Assembly (NCBI GenBank): GCA_019635775.1
Contig: JAHBYU010000018.1
Location: forward strand, 22,293-86,292
Source of the DNA: Rhizobiaceae bacterium
GTDB lineage: Bacteria; Pseudomonadota; Alphaproteobacteria; Rhizobiales; Rhizobiaceae
Direction: 5' to 3'
Length of the DNA stretch: 64,000 bases
Positions 54,678-64,000 of the stretch are shown in pieces. Within the stretch, counting starts at the first letter, position 1; every line of letters begins with the position of its first letter. The notes under the pieces are model-generated. The model was given only the letters and a program-made list of their open reading frames with translations. It did no database searches and was not told where the DNA came from. The position numbers and the translations under genes were made by a program.

Positions 54678-55250
54678 CTATCGGCTGATCAGCTGTTCGC
54701 GGACGCCCCGCGCCGAATTGCGTTTTGTTCCCATCGCCTCATTGGCCGAGAAGAAACTGATGATCCCGTCCGAGCGCCGCGCACCGGTGCCGAATTGCCA
54801 TTCGAATTGCGGCGCCGAGACAATCTGGCAATCCTGAACCAACGCCCATTCCCAAGGCTCCGCGCCGGGCTCGGAACCCGTTGAAGTCAACATATAAAAC
54901 TGCGGGTCCATTGCCTCGCCACGCACAAAGTCAAAGCGCAGCGGCTTGTTGCCACCTCGAACCGGCACCAGTTCGGTCTGAATGCCGTCCGAACCCAGAT
55001 ACAATCGGTTGCGGTTCCGATCATAAATGATCTCGAAGGTGCTCTCCTGAACGCCTATTGCCACACTCGTTCCGATGGCGGCTTCGGTCCACGTTCCCGC
55101 GATCAGCGGACCAATCTGTCGCAGGTCAAAATTACCGGCGCGATGGACGTCCGCGTGGCAGACCGGGTTGGACGGTTCACCGGCCAGTGCTGAGGTTGCC
55201 GTAGCGATCAGCAGCAGGGCCGCAGTTTGGGCAAAGGCGGGTCCAGCCAT
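54678..55250 (-). CDS. Exported protein of unknown function
   Basis: 190 residues from ATG 55250, chosen because a signal peptide (FAQTAALLLIATATSALA) follows; the frame to 55322 overlaps the upstream gene. Mature part has Cys in NPVCHADVHRAGNFD and VQDCQIVS, beta-like strands and FEIIYDRNRNRLYLGSDGIQ. It ends in RGVREQLISR. No family recognised. It starts two bases after its upstream neighbour ends. Confidence 0.65.
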   Translation of the reverse strand: MAGPAFAQTAALLLIATATSALAGEPSNPVCHADVHRAGNFDLRQIGPLIAGTWTEAAIGTSVAIGVQESTFEIIYDRNRNRLYLGSDGIQTELVPVRGGNKPLRFDFVRGEAMDPQFYMLTSTGSEPGAEPWEWALVQDCQIVSAPQFEWQFGTGARRSDGIISFFSANEAMGTKRNSARGVREQLISR

Positions 55251-55251
55251 C

Positions 55252-55731
55252 TCAGTCAAGCTCTTCAAGCCGGGTGTCGAAGCTGAAGGTGACGGGCCGG
55301 GTTTCGGATGAGGGGCCGCCACTGACTTGCCCGGTGAGCGTGCCCTTCAAGGCGACAATCCCGTCGCCCGGCGTGAATTCCTCCAGGGTCAGTGTCAGGC
55401 TGTCCTGATCGCCGGTCCAATTCCGTCCCATGTCGCGCGCAAAGGTGATCGTCAGCGCCATTTCGCCGGGCGCGGGCAATTCGCCATTGATCGTCAGTTC
55501 CAGATTGACCGGCCCCTGATCGCCCTCCATCTGTGAGGCAAGCAAGGAGGCATCGGCATAGTTGCCGATGATCGTCGCGCCGGACAATTCGGGGGCAACA
55601 GTCAGCTCCAGCGGCTGATCGCCAAAACTGCCGGTAACCAGCCCTCCAGGCTCGTCGGCCAGCGCCGGCAGCGCCAGAAGACAGGCCAGAACAGGTATGC
55701 CCGCTCTTCGCATGGTCGAGAAGATGGTCAA
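55252..55731 (-). CDS. Small exported protein, PGG-type paralogue, first gene of the vWA operon
   Basis: 159 residues if translation starts at TTG 55731, which has AGGAGG eight bases upstream; ATG 55713 is the alternative. Signal IPVLACLLALPALA, mature start DEPGGLVTGSFGDQPLELTV, end VTFSFDTRLEELD. The (D/E)(Q/E)PGG start is shared with two other proteins of the operon. The gene is read away from the dyad promoter at 55788, with TAAACT as a -10 candidate 20 bases after the dyad. Confidence 0.7.
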   Translation of the reverse strand: MTIFSTMRRAGIPVLACLLALPALADEPGGLVTGSFGDQPLELTVAPELSGATIIGNYADASLLASQMEGDQGPVNLELTINGELPAPGEMALTITFARDMGRNWTGDQDSLTLTLEEFTPGDGIVALKGTLTGQVSGGPSSETRPVTFSFDTRLEELD

Positions 55732-55787
55732 GCGTAGATCCTCCTGCTGTTTGATTCCGAGTTTAGTTCTGCTCAAGACTGGCCGCC

Positions 55788-55807
55788 CCGTTCGTTTGAA
55801 CGGGGAA
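55788..55807. promoter_or_regulatory. Perfect dyad in the divergent promoter (copy 2)
   Basis: CCCCGTTCGTTTGAACGGGG has eight-base arms and a four-base centre. It lies between the vWA operon (start 55731, minus) and the oxidoreductase/two-component operon (start 55868, plus). On the minus side TAAACT and on the plus side GATAGAG stand about 18-20 bases away, where a -10 box would be if the dyad covers the -35. A near copy is at 47545. Confidence 0.7.
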
Positions 55808-55867
55808 CATGTAGTCTCCTGTGATAGAGTTCAGTCCGGAACCTGGTTTTCATTTTGGGTTGTGGTG

Positions 55868-56350
55868 ATGAGCTTGCGGTATCACATCGTTCAGACCGCG
55901 TTGATGACGGCACTTGTGTTCATGGCCGTACCAGCGGCTGCCGAGGACGTCCTGCTGACCCTGACCGGCGCGGTCACGGACGGCAGAGTGGAGATGACGC
56001 GCGCGGATTTCGATACGATGGACTGGCATGAGTTTTCGACATCGACCAGCGTCACAGATGGCAGGCCGGAGTTCCGCGGTGTGCTGATGCGAGACGTCCT
56101 CGCCCATGCCGGAGCCGAGGGAAGTAGTGTGCGCGCGACAGCGTTGAACGACTATGTCGTCGATATACCTGTCGAGGATTTTCACCGGTTTGATGTTCTA
56201 GCCGCGCTTTACATGGATGACGTGCCTCTGACCCCGCGTGACAAGGGTCCAGTCTGGATCGTCTATCCGCGCGACAATCACGGCGTTCTGGCCGATATAC
56301 GGTATGACATGCGATGGGTCTGGCAGCTTGTCGCGCTGCATGTGCAATGA
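55868..56350 (+). CDS. Periplasmic molybdopterin-oxidoreductase-fold protein
   Basis: 160 residues from ATG 55868. Signal TALMTALVFMAVPAAA, then a small version of the sulfite-oxidase/YedY molybdopterin-binding fold: MTRADFDTMDWHEFSTST, FRGVLMRDVLAHAG, YVVDIPVEDF and DKGPVWIVYPRD. The cofactor-binding Cys of true enzymes is not seen, so it may be a sensing domain rather than an enzyme. It is coupled (ATGA) to a histidine kinase and probably feeds its signal. Confidence 0.75.
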   Translation: MSLRYHIVQTALMTALVFMAVPAAAEDVLLTLTGAVTDGRVEMTRADFDTMDWHEFSTSTSVTDGRPEFRGVLMRDVLAHAGAEGSSVRATALNDYVVDIPVEDFHRFDVLAALYMDDVPLTPRDKGPVWIVYPRDNHGVLADIRYDMRWVWQLVALHVQ

Positions 56351-57684
56351 CCGGCACAGGCGGGCGGGCCCGCTATCTGTGGCTTGGTGGGCTGGTGGCG
56401 ATCTGCCTGGGCCTGTTGGCGCTGGCTGCGTGGCAGCTTGTGGTGCTGGAACGCCAGATGCGCATTGCCGCAACCGAGAACATGATCTGGGTCTTTGGCC
56501 AGACGCAGATCGAGGCCTTGAACCTTGCGCTGGCGCTCTCGGATGAGGCAGCGCCACAACAGATCCAGACCCGTTTTGATATATTGGTTTCGCGGCTGAC
56601 GCTGTTGGAAGAAGGGCCGCAACGTCGCTTTCTCGAGAATGCGGGAGTGTCCGAAACACTTGCACGCTGGCGCAGTGGGCTTCTGGCGCTTGACCCCGCG
56701 CAAGGTGCCGATCCGGCCGCGCTGCGGGCACATGTCACGGCGCTGGTCGCTGCACTAAGGACCAAGGCGAGTCTGGTGATGTCCCATGAATGGCAGAGTC
56801 AGGCCACGCGCCTGGACAGCCTGAGGCACCTGCATTTGCTTGCGCTGATGTCAGTGCTGGGGGCTGCTGTAGCGGGATTGGGGCTGGTGGCAATCCTGAT
56901 CGATCGTGAGAGGCGGCTGATGAGCGGACAGCTGGACCACCTGCGGGCTGAGAAGCTCGCCAGCGATCTGGAACGCGAACGCGAAACCTCCGAGAACCAC
57001 CGCCGGTTCGCCGACCTGATTGCCCATCAGTTCCGCACGCCGCTAGCCGTAATCGACAGCGCGATGCACCGCCTGACGCGGCGCAGCGGCGGCCCGGTTC
57101 CACCAGAACTGATCTCGGAAAAGGCGGCGGTGTCCCGTGAGGCGGTCGCGCGGCTCGTGAAGTTGACAGATACCGCATTGATGATGTCCCGGCTGGAACG
57201 CGATGCGGTTCTTCCTAGCCTGCGCGCCCATGACCTAAACGATCTTGTATCTTCAGTCATTGATGACCTGATGGCGACGGCGTGGGACCGCGACCCGGCC
57301 CGTATTCGGCAGTCGGTGCAAACAGAACCAACTGTCGCGCTGTGCGATCCGATGCTGACCGCCGAAATCCTGTCCAACCTCCTGCGCAATGCGCTCTTGT
57401 ATTCTCCGCCCGATTGCCGCGTCGATGTGAGTGTTTTTCAGTCGCGGGACTGCATCGTCTGTCGGATCGAGGACAGAGGGAGGGGTATGTCGCCCGAAGA
57501 GATTGAGCGTGCTTTTGACAGGTTCTACCGAGGCAGCGGGCACGAGACTTTGCCCGGCTCCGGATTGGGGCTGACGCTTGCGCGCGATCTGGCGCGAATA
57601 CAGGGAGGAGACGTGACCTTGACGCAGCGTGACGGGGGAGGCCTGACAGCCGCGCTTTACCTGCCGAAGGATGACGTCGCATGA
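56347..57684 (+). CDS. Sensor histidine kinase
   Basis: 445 residues from ATG 56347. Two helices (about 9-30 and 161-182) enclose a helical periplasmic domain. Then the H-box FADLIAHQFRTPLAVID (His227), N-box EILSNLLRNALLYSP, G1 IEDRGRGMSPEEI and G2 GSGLGLTLARDLARI. It would phosphorylate the response regulator encoded next, overlapping by four bases. The oxidoreductase-fold protein upstream is a candidate signal partner. Confidence 0.9.
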   Translation: MTGTGGRARYLWLGGLVAICLGLLALAAWQLVVLERQMRIAATENMIWVFGQTQIEALNLALALSDEAAPQQIQTRFDILVSRLTLLEEGPQRRFLENAGVSETLARWRSGLLALDPAQGADPAALRAHVTALVAALRTKASLVMSHEWQSQATRLDSLRHLHLLALMSVLGAAVAGLGLVAILIDRERRLMSGQLDHLRAEKLASDLERERETSENHRRFADLIAHQFRTPLAVIDSAMHRLTRRSGGPVPPELISEKAAVSREAVARLVKLTDTALMMSRLERDAVLPSLRAHDLNDLVSSVIDDLMATAWDRDPARIRQSVQTEPTVALCDPMLTAEILSNLLRNALLYSPPDCRVDVSVFQSRDCIVCRIEDRGRGMSPEEIERAFDRFYRGSGHETLPGSGLGLTLARDLARIQGGDVTLTQRDGGGLTAALYLPKDDVA

Positions 57685-58646
57685 CCGCGCCACTGATCCT
57701 GTGTGTCGAGGATGAACCATCCCTGCGCGACGACATCGCCTTCGAACTGCACGAGGCCGGTTACATCGTGAGCGCCGCCGGAGATGCGCGCGAGGCGCTG
57801 GCCTGTCTGGAAAGGCAGCGCCCCGATCTGATCCTCTGTGACATCCTGATGCCCGGCATGGACGGCAAGAGGTTCATGTCCCATTTGCGCCGGACGAGAC
57901 CCGATCTTGATGACGTGCCCTTTGTCTTTCTGACTGCCCTGTCCTCGCGCCAGCAGGTAATCGATGGGCGCATGGCGGGGGCCGACGATTATGTGACCAA
58001 GCCCATTGATTACGACCTGCTTCGTGCCACCGTTGAAGCGCGCCTGAACCGGATGCAAAGGTTGCGCGAAATGCCGGGAGACCGGTCCGGCCTGACCGCC
58101 CTCGACCGCTTGGCTCTTGGCGTGGTGCTGCTCGACGCCAATGGCGGCGTGGTCCATGCCAACCCTCTCGCCCAAAACTTGTCGGGCGCGGCCGGAATCT
58201 CGCTGAGTGGGCGTATTACCGCCAGCGGCGAAAATGGCCGGAAGCTGTCCGCGTTGATCGCAGGGTTGGCCCCGGGTAAAGGGATGGCCCCCACGGGGTT
58301 GCGCTTGGACGATGGGTGCCGGCTCGTGCTTATCGGGATGTCGCTGCCAGCGCACTCGCACCATGATGAGGCGGTCGCCATGCTGATACTGAGCGGCACA
58401 GACAGCAAGCCCCCTATGAACACTGCGACCCTTGGCCAGTTGTTCGGCCTGACGCCGATGGAAGCCCAGGTCGCGTGTTTGTTGGCCGAAGGGTTGCGCC
58501 GCAGCCAGATCGCAGACCGGTTGGCGATCTCGGGTACGACCGTCGCCTTCCATCTGCGAAACATCTTCTCCAAGACCGGGGTGCAAAGGCAGGCGGAACT
58601 GGTGGCATTGATTCTGTCAGTCCCACTGGCGCAGCCAGTGACCTGA
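57681..58646 (+). CDS. Response regulator, receiver plus PAS-like plus LuxR-type output
   Basis: 321 residues. Receiver domain 1-125 with the acidic pocket ED (CVEDEPSL), phospho-acceptor Asp54 (LILCDILMPGMDG), Thr of FLTALSS and Lys of YVTKPIDYD. A middle section (about 135-240) looks like a degenerate PAS domain (LGVVLLDANGGVVHANPLAQ). The C-terminal LuxR helix-turn-helix is LTPMEAQVACLLAEGLRRSQIADRLAIS. It is the best candidate for binding the dyads at 47545 and 55788. Confidence 0.88.
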   Translation: MTAPLILCVEDEPSLRDDIAFELHEAGYIVSAAGDAREALACLERQRPDLILCDILMPGMDGKRFMSHLRRTRPDLDDVPFVFLTALSSRQQVIDGRMAGADDYVTKPIDYDLLRATVEARLNRMQRLREMPGDRSGLTALDRLALGVVLLDANGGVVHANPLAQNLSGAAGISLSGRITASGENGRKLSALIAGLAPGKGMAPTGLRLDDGCRLVLIGMSLPAHSHHDEAVAMLILSGTDSKPPMNTATLGQLFGLTPMEAQVACLLAEGLRRSQIADRLAISGTTVAFHLRNIFSKTGVQRQAELVALILSVPLAQPVT

Positions 58647-58764
58647 GTTCGGCAGGACCGGGAGGTGGCACTGAGATCACTCATTTTTTGGCGGCGCATC
58701 CCCCCTGACCGGGCAATCTGTTGACTAGTCACGCGCTCTTGGCCCCGCCTAGGATCGGACTGGC

Positions 58765-59584
58765 CTAATCAGTCGCGTCCAGTGGCTCGCCCATGGCGGC
58801 CAAACCGTTGCGGGCAAAACGGCAGGGCGCATATTCTGTCCGTTCCCGCTCTGGCCCCGGATGCAGGGCGCAGGCCAAGCGGTATTTCGATCGAGCCTCA
58901 TCAGGATCGGCCTCAACTCCCTCGCCCAGCCGGAAAGCCTGTCCCAGCATGGCGCAACCCCAGCCATTGTCGGAATTGCAGGTGATATCGAAACTGCGAT
59001 AGGTGCAGAACTGCCGCACCCTTTCCGATTGCCCGGCCATGGGATCGGATGGAATCGAGGCATTGCGGATCTCGGCCGCGCGATTGGTACAACCCGATGG
59101 ATATCCGCGCGCGCAGGACAGCGCATTGGCCCTACGCCGGTCCAGATCGTCATCCGGCATGTCAAACAGGTCGATCGTGCGCGCCACCTGCCGAAAGGCC
59201 GCACTAGATCCGCCGGTGACGCAGGCCTCGACACACGCCTCAAGGGTTACGGGGGCAGGTTTCCTCCGTCCAGTTTTGGGTGCCCGCCACCAGCGGAATG
59301 CTGCCGCGCGTCTGCCAGATATCGGCGGGGCAGGTAGCCAGCAGTTGGCCCATCCCTTCAACGGTCGCGATCCGTTCTCACTCCCATGTCAGCGCCGCCG
59401 CATCCGGCGCGGCAACCGCGTCGGCCGGGCCGTCCTTTGTGAATTCGAACAGAACAAGGGCCAGGACAACAAGCCAGATGCGGCGGAAAGAAGAATCCGC
59501 CACGCTCGACCCACTTCTCAAAACCACCAGAACGCATCGGAACAAGTCTGGCGTGGTGGGGCAGGACCGAACGACCCAAGGCAC
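58765..59584 (-). pseudogene. Sel1-repeat-like exported protein, broken by a stop and a frameshift
   Basis: Three pieces line up in order. First, a membrane/signal segment (FRRIWLVVLALVLFEFTKDG) ending in a TGA at 59380-59378. Second, the same frame goes on with ERIATVEGMGQLLATCPADI and WTEETCP. Third, after a shift at a run of five C (59255-59251), the main part VTLEACVEACVTGGSSAAFR to GCAMLGQAFRLGEGVEADPDEARSKYRLAC, which has Cys-rich Sel1-like repeats. Removing one C would rejoin parts two and three. Possible sequencing error in the homopolymer, but the TGA is separate. No intact product is expected. Confidence 0.6.
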
Positions 59585-59618
59585 CGGTTGGCCGCAACCG
59601 CCCAGTCAAACGTGGCGC

Positions 59619-59858
59619 CTACTGTCTGCCGGCCTGGGTAAAGCCGCATTTTGCCTCGCGAGCATTGATGTCGTTGGTCAGCGTCTCGCCCGATTCCTGA
59701 CCTTGCTGAATCTGTTCGCCGCGTGTTTTTGCCAGCCCGTTCATCTGCGGGCCAAGACTGCTGGGGGCCAGTTCGGGGTTGGCGGTCTGGTGGAGATGAA
59801 TTTGAAGAGGCGAATCGCTATGGTTGGAGCCAGCCAAGCTTTCAACTTCCAGCCTCAC
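59619..59858 (-). CDS. Possible short protein after the GNAT gene, unknown
   Basis: 79 codons from a GTG overlapping the GNAT stop. Hydrophilic with MNGLAKTRGEQIQQGQESGE and one Cys near the end. No match is recalled. The coupled position is the only support, so it may be noise. Confidence 0.22.
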   Translation of the reverse strand: MRLEVESLAGSNHSDSPLQIHLHQTANPELAPSSLGPQMNGLAKTRGEQIQQGQESGETLTNDINAREAKCGFTQAGRQ

Positions 59859-60351
59859 CGAGCGACGCCGCGATGTCGTCGATCGAGCGGAGCAGAACCA
59901 GGGGATCATCCCTGGACGGCTTGAAGCCGCGCCGCTTCCAGAATTCGGCGGCTTCACCGTCGACGGCGTTGACCAGCAAGGCCCGCCCGCCGATCAGCGA
60001 TGCGGCCTGAACGCAGCGCTGGAAAGCATGCTTCACAAGACCGGTCCCGATGCCCAGCCCTGCCCATCCGGTGTCGGTTGCGAGTTGGCCGAGCAGCATA
60101 CAGGGGACCGGGTTGGGCGGCTGCCCCGTCCTGATCGAACGCGGCAGAACCGAAGGCACCACACCGGTAGGCGCAAGGCCGTAGAAGCCGACCACGCGTC
60201 TAGCCTCATGCACGACGAGGACGGCGGTAAAGCCCTTCTGTTGATTGGAGAGGGCGCGTGATTTCAGCCAGTGGTCAAGCGTGGGCTTGCCACAGGTGAA
60301 CTCGGACACATCGTGTTCGGCAGAGAGCGGTTCAGGACCCGAAAGGTGCAA
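59842..60351 (-). CDS. GNAT acetyltransferase toxin (TacT/AtaT-like)
   Basis: 169 residues. Starts at TTG 60351, four bases after the antitoxin stop. GNAT features: EFTCGKPTLDHWLKSRAL (the conserved FxCG start of this toxin group), VVGFYGLAPTGV, the acetyl-CoA loop LGQLATDTGWAGLGIGTGLVKHA and FWKRRGFKPS near the end. Such toxins acetylate charged tRNAs and stop translation. The antitoxin gene is directly upstream, so this is a type II module that may stabilise the island. Confidence 0.88.
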   Translation of the reverse strand: MHLSGPEPLSAEHDVSEFTCGKPTLDHWLKSRALSNQQKGFTAVLVVHEARRVVGFYGLAPTGVVPSVLPRSIRTGQPPNPVPCMLLGQLATDTGWAGLGIGTGLVKHAFQRCVQAASLIGGRALLVNAVDGEAAEFWKRRGFKPSRDDPLVLLRSIDDIAASLGEAGS

Positions 60352-60355
60352 GAGC

Positions 60356-60655
60356 TTACCGCTTCGCCACGTAGCCGGGCTCCCATGGCGCGGGCCGCTT
60401 CAGAACGTCTACCATCTCCGGAACGGGAGCGGCCGGACGCGCCAGCACATCCATGAACTCGGCGAAGCCCTCCGGGCTCATCCGGATCAGGCCCTGCTCC
60501 ATGACGACCTCCTCGGCCGCGCGCACAGCGGCGTCGCGCACGAAATCGGTGCGCGAGCGGCCGCGCAAGCTGGCGGCGCGATCGATCATTGCGACATCCG
60601 CCTCGGGCAAGCGCATCGAGATCGGGTATTCCTTGCGTTCGGCGGTCGTGGCCAT
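60356..60655 (-). CDS. DUF1778 ribbon-helix-helix antitoxin (TacA-like)
   Basis: 99 residues. The ribbon-helix-helix part is KEYPISMRLPEADVAMIDRAASLRGRSRTDFVRDAAV; the C-terminal tail (AEFMDVLARP...PAPWEP) is the usual toxin-wrapping part. It neutralises the GNAT toxin encoded four bases downstream and with it binds the operator at 60685-60714. AAGGAGA precedes the ATG. Confidence 0.9.
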   Translation of the reverse strand: MATTAERKEYPISMRLPEADVAMIDRAASLRGRSRTDFVRDAAVRAAEEVVMEQGLIRMSPEGFAEFMDVLARPAAPVPEMVDVLKRPAPWEPGYVAKR

Positions 60656-60684
60656 GGCGAATCTCCTTGGTCGGCATATAGCGC

Positions 60685-60714
60685 CTTGTATCGCGAATTA
60701 CAATACGATAAGGT
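60685..60714 (-). promoter_or_regulatory. Operator-like inverted repeat upstream of the antitoxin
   Basis: CCTTGTATCG (60685-60694) and CGATAAGG (60707-60714) are imperfect inverted arms about 30 bases upstream of the antitoxin ATG. AT-rich sequence around them could hold the promoter. This is the usual place for autoregulation by the antitoxin-toxin complex. Confidence 0.55.
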
Positions 60715-60858
60715 TGCGCCTACAGTCAATGACCTCATGAGGAGAGGCGACGAGGCCAATGATGACCGGGCCAGCGAGGGATTCCGATAGGTTATTTTGC
60801 TACGCCATGGCTCGCCAGGACACGCTGAGCTACGCGATAGCACGCTCACCCGCGCCAA

Positions 60859-61149
60859 TTGCCGCCGAATATTCGCCTTCAATTTCCGTTGCTTATGCTT
60901 CCCTCGGGGCGAATGCTGCAAGTTATGACCTTGCGAGCCCCAGGAAACCCGGCAAAGATGACAGGAGGAGAGCGCGAAGCGCTGCTCGAATCCTTGCTGC
61001 TGGACGTGCCGGAGCTGACGTTTACGCCACGCGGCAATCCCGACCCACGCCTTCTGCGACTGGTCGGCATCCTGGCGAGGCAGGCGGCGCAGGAGTGCTA
61101 TGCAGAGGAAGTGATGATGTCACGGCAAAGGAGGAAGCGCTCCTCCTGA
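60859..61149 (+). CDS. Small protein upstream of the recombinase, unknown
   Basis: Up to 96 residues; a start at ATG 60958 (63 residues) is equally possible. The likely conserved part is GNPDPRLLRLVGILARQAAQECY. Short genes with this ILARQAA helix commonly stand just before large serine recombinases in alphaproteobacterial islands. It ends one base before the recombinase start. Function unknown, perhaps an accessory or directionality factor. Confidence 0.5.
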   Translation: MPPNIRLQFPLLMLPSGRMLQVMTLRAPGNPAKMTGGEREALLESLLLDVPELTFTPRGNPDPRLLRLVGILARQAAQECYAEEVMMSRQRRKRSS

Positions 61150-61150
61150 T

Positions 61151-62857
<1,707 letters not shown>

Positions 62858-62959
62858 TCAACCTTGAAAGACTTCGCCAAATGAAAAGGCCGCTTGCGCG
62901 GCCCGAAGTCCCGTTTGGCGGGCCTTGTCGTAGAGAGAAGATTTAAACATGCACTTTGC

Positions 62960-63078
62960 AGACCTGGCAGCGACTTACTCTCCCGCGTCTTGAGACGAAG
63001 TACCATCAGCGCTGGGGCGTTTCACGGCCGTGTTCGGAATGGGAACGGGTGCAGCCACCCCGCCATAACCACCAGGTC
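62960..63078 (-). rRNA. rrf: 5S rRNA
   Basis: About 119 bases on the minus strand. It starts GACCTGGTGGTTATGGCGGG and has the conserved CCCATTCCGAACACGGCCGT loop; it ends in GCCAGGTC, which pairs with the 5' end. Exact ends are estimated. Confidence 0.93.
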
Positions 63079-63164
63079 GGCAAAGAGCATGTTTGTTTCG
63101 AGAAGCTGTTCTTGTTGTGCCGTCCAATCAACGCCTTGAGGCGTGATGGGCACAGAGAATGAGA

Positions 63165-64000
<836 letters not shown>

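Overview
The window is high-GC DNA from an alphaproteobacterium, most likely a Hyphomicrobiales/Rhizobiales relative. The support is the alphaproteobacterial trb gene order (with a TrbK-alt-type gene and a DUF2274 gene), a Rhizobiales-style palindromic repeat at 25023-25071, and an initiator tRNA gene directly after 5S rRNA. Genus and species cannot be fixed from this sequence alone. All calls were made by reading the sequence and comparing with remembered families; no database search was run.

Layout, left to right. (1) 1-3666: distal half of a nitrous-oxide-reductase maturation operon, nosD(partial)-F-Y-L-X. (2) 3667-7185: a scar of remnants: decayed pieces of a universal stress protein and a P-type ATPase, a transposon-end-like repeat region, the N-terminus of a TniA/Mu-type transposase, and an IS21-family element (istA/istB) that cuts that transposase off. 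(3) 7243-33999: a metal, redox and stress island. It holds four P1B-type ATPases (one with an unusual CPG motif, one fused in frame to a MerA-like flavoprotein, one SPC/HEGG type and one classical two-HMA CopA), heavy-metal chaperones, a hexameric tyrosine-coordinated heme protein, a chromate transporter, a TetR-controlled HlyD/ABC exporter, a multicopper oxidase with a c-type-cytochrome-like partner, and a copA-glutaredoxin-cueR-flavoprotein operon facing a second chaperone gene, with two MerR-type promoters between them. (4) 34168-45841: regulators, then a trb mating-pair-formation cluster (trbBCDEJKLFGI plus DUF2274). Its first gene, trbB, is beheaded by an IS6-family element (45842-46658), and the trbL/trbF junction carries a change that removes both the stop and the start. 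(5) 46944-58646: a little-known locus. Eleven tightly packed minus-strand genes encode mostly small exported proteins, a von Willebrand A protein with Ig-like repeats and three membrane proteins. They are divergent from a plus-strand operon of a periplasmic molybdopterin-fold protein, a histidine kinase and a LuxR-type response regulator. The same 8-10 bp dyad lies in the divergent promoter and 8 kb away upstream of an isolated exported-protein pseudogene. (6) 58765-62824: a broken Sel1-like gene, a GNAT/DUF1778 toxin-antitoxin pair and a large serine recombinase whose reading frame runs into tRNA-fMet. (7) 62741-64000: the end of an rRNA operon on the minus strand (23S partial, 5S, tRNA-fMet, terminator).

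Together the window reads as a mosaic accessory region beside an rRNA operon. Copper and other metal export, periplasmic metal oxidation and redox repair make one functional block. The conjugation block is probably defective. The exported-protein/vWA locus with its two-component system is the best candidate for an undescribed system.
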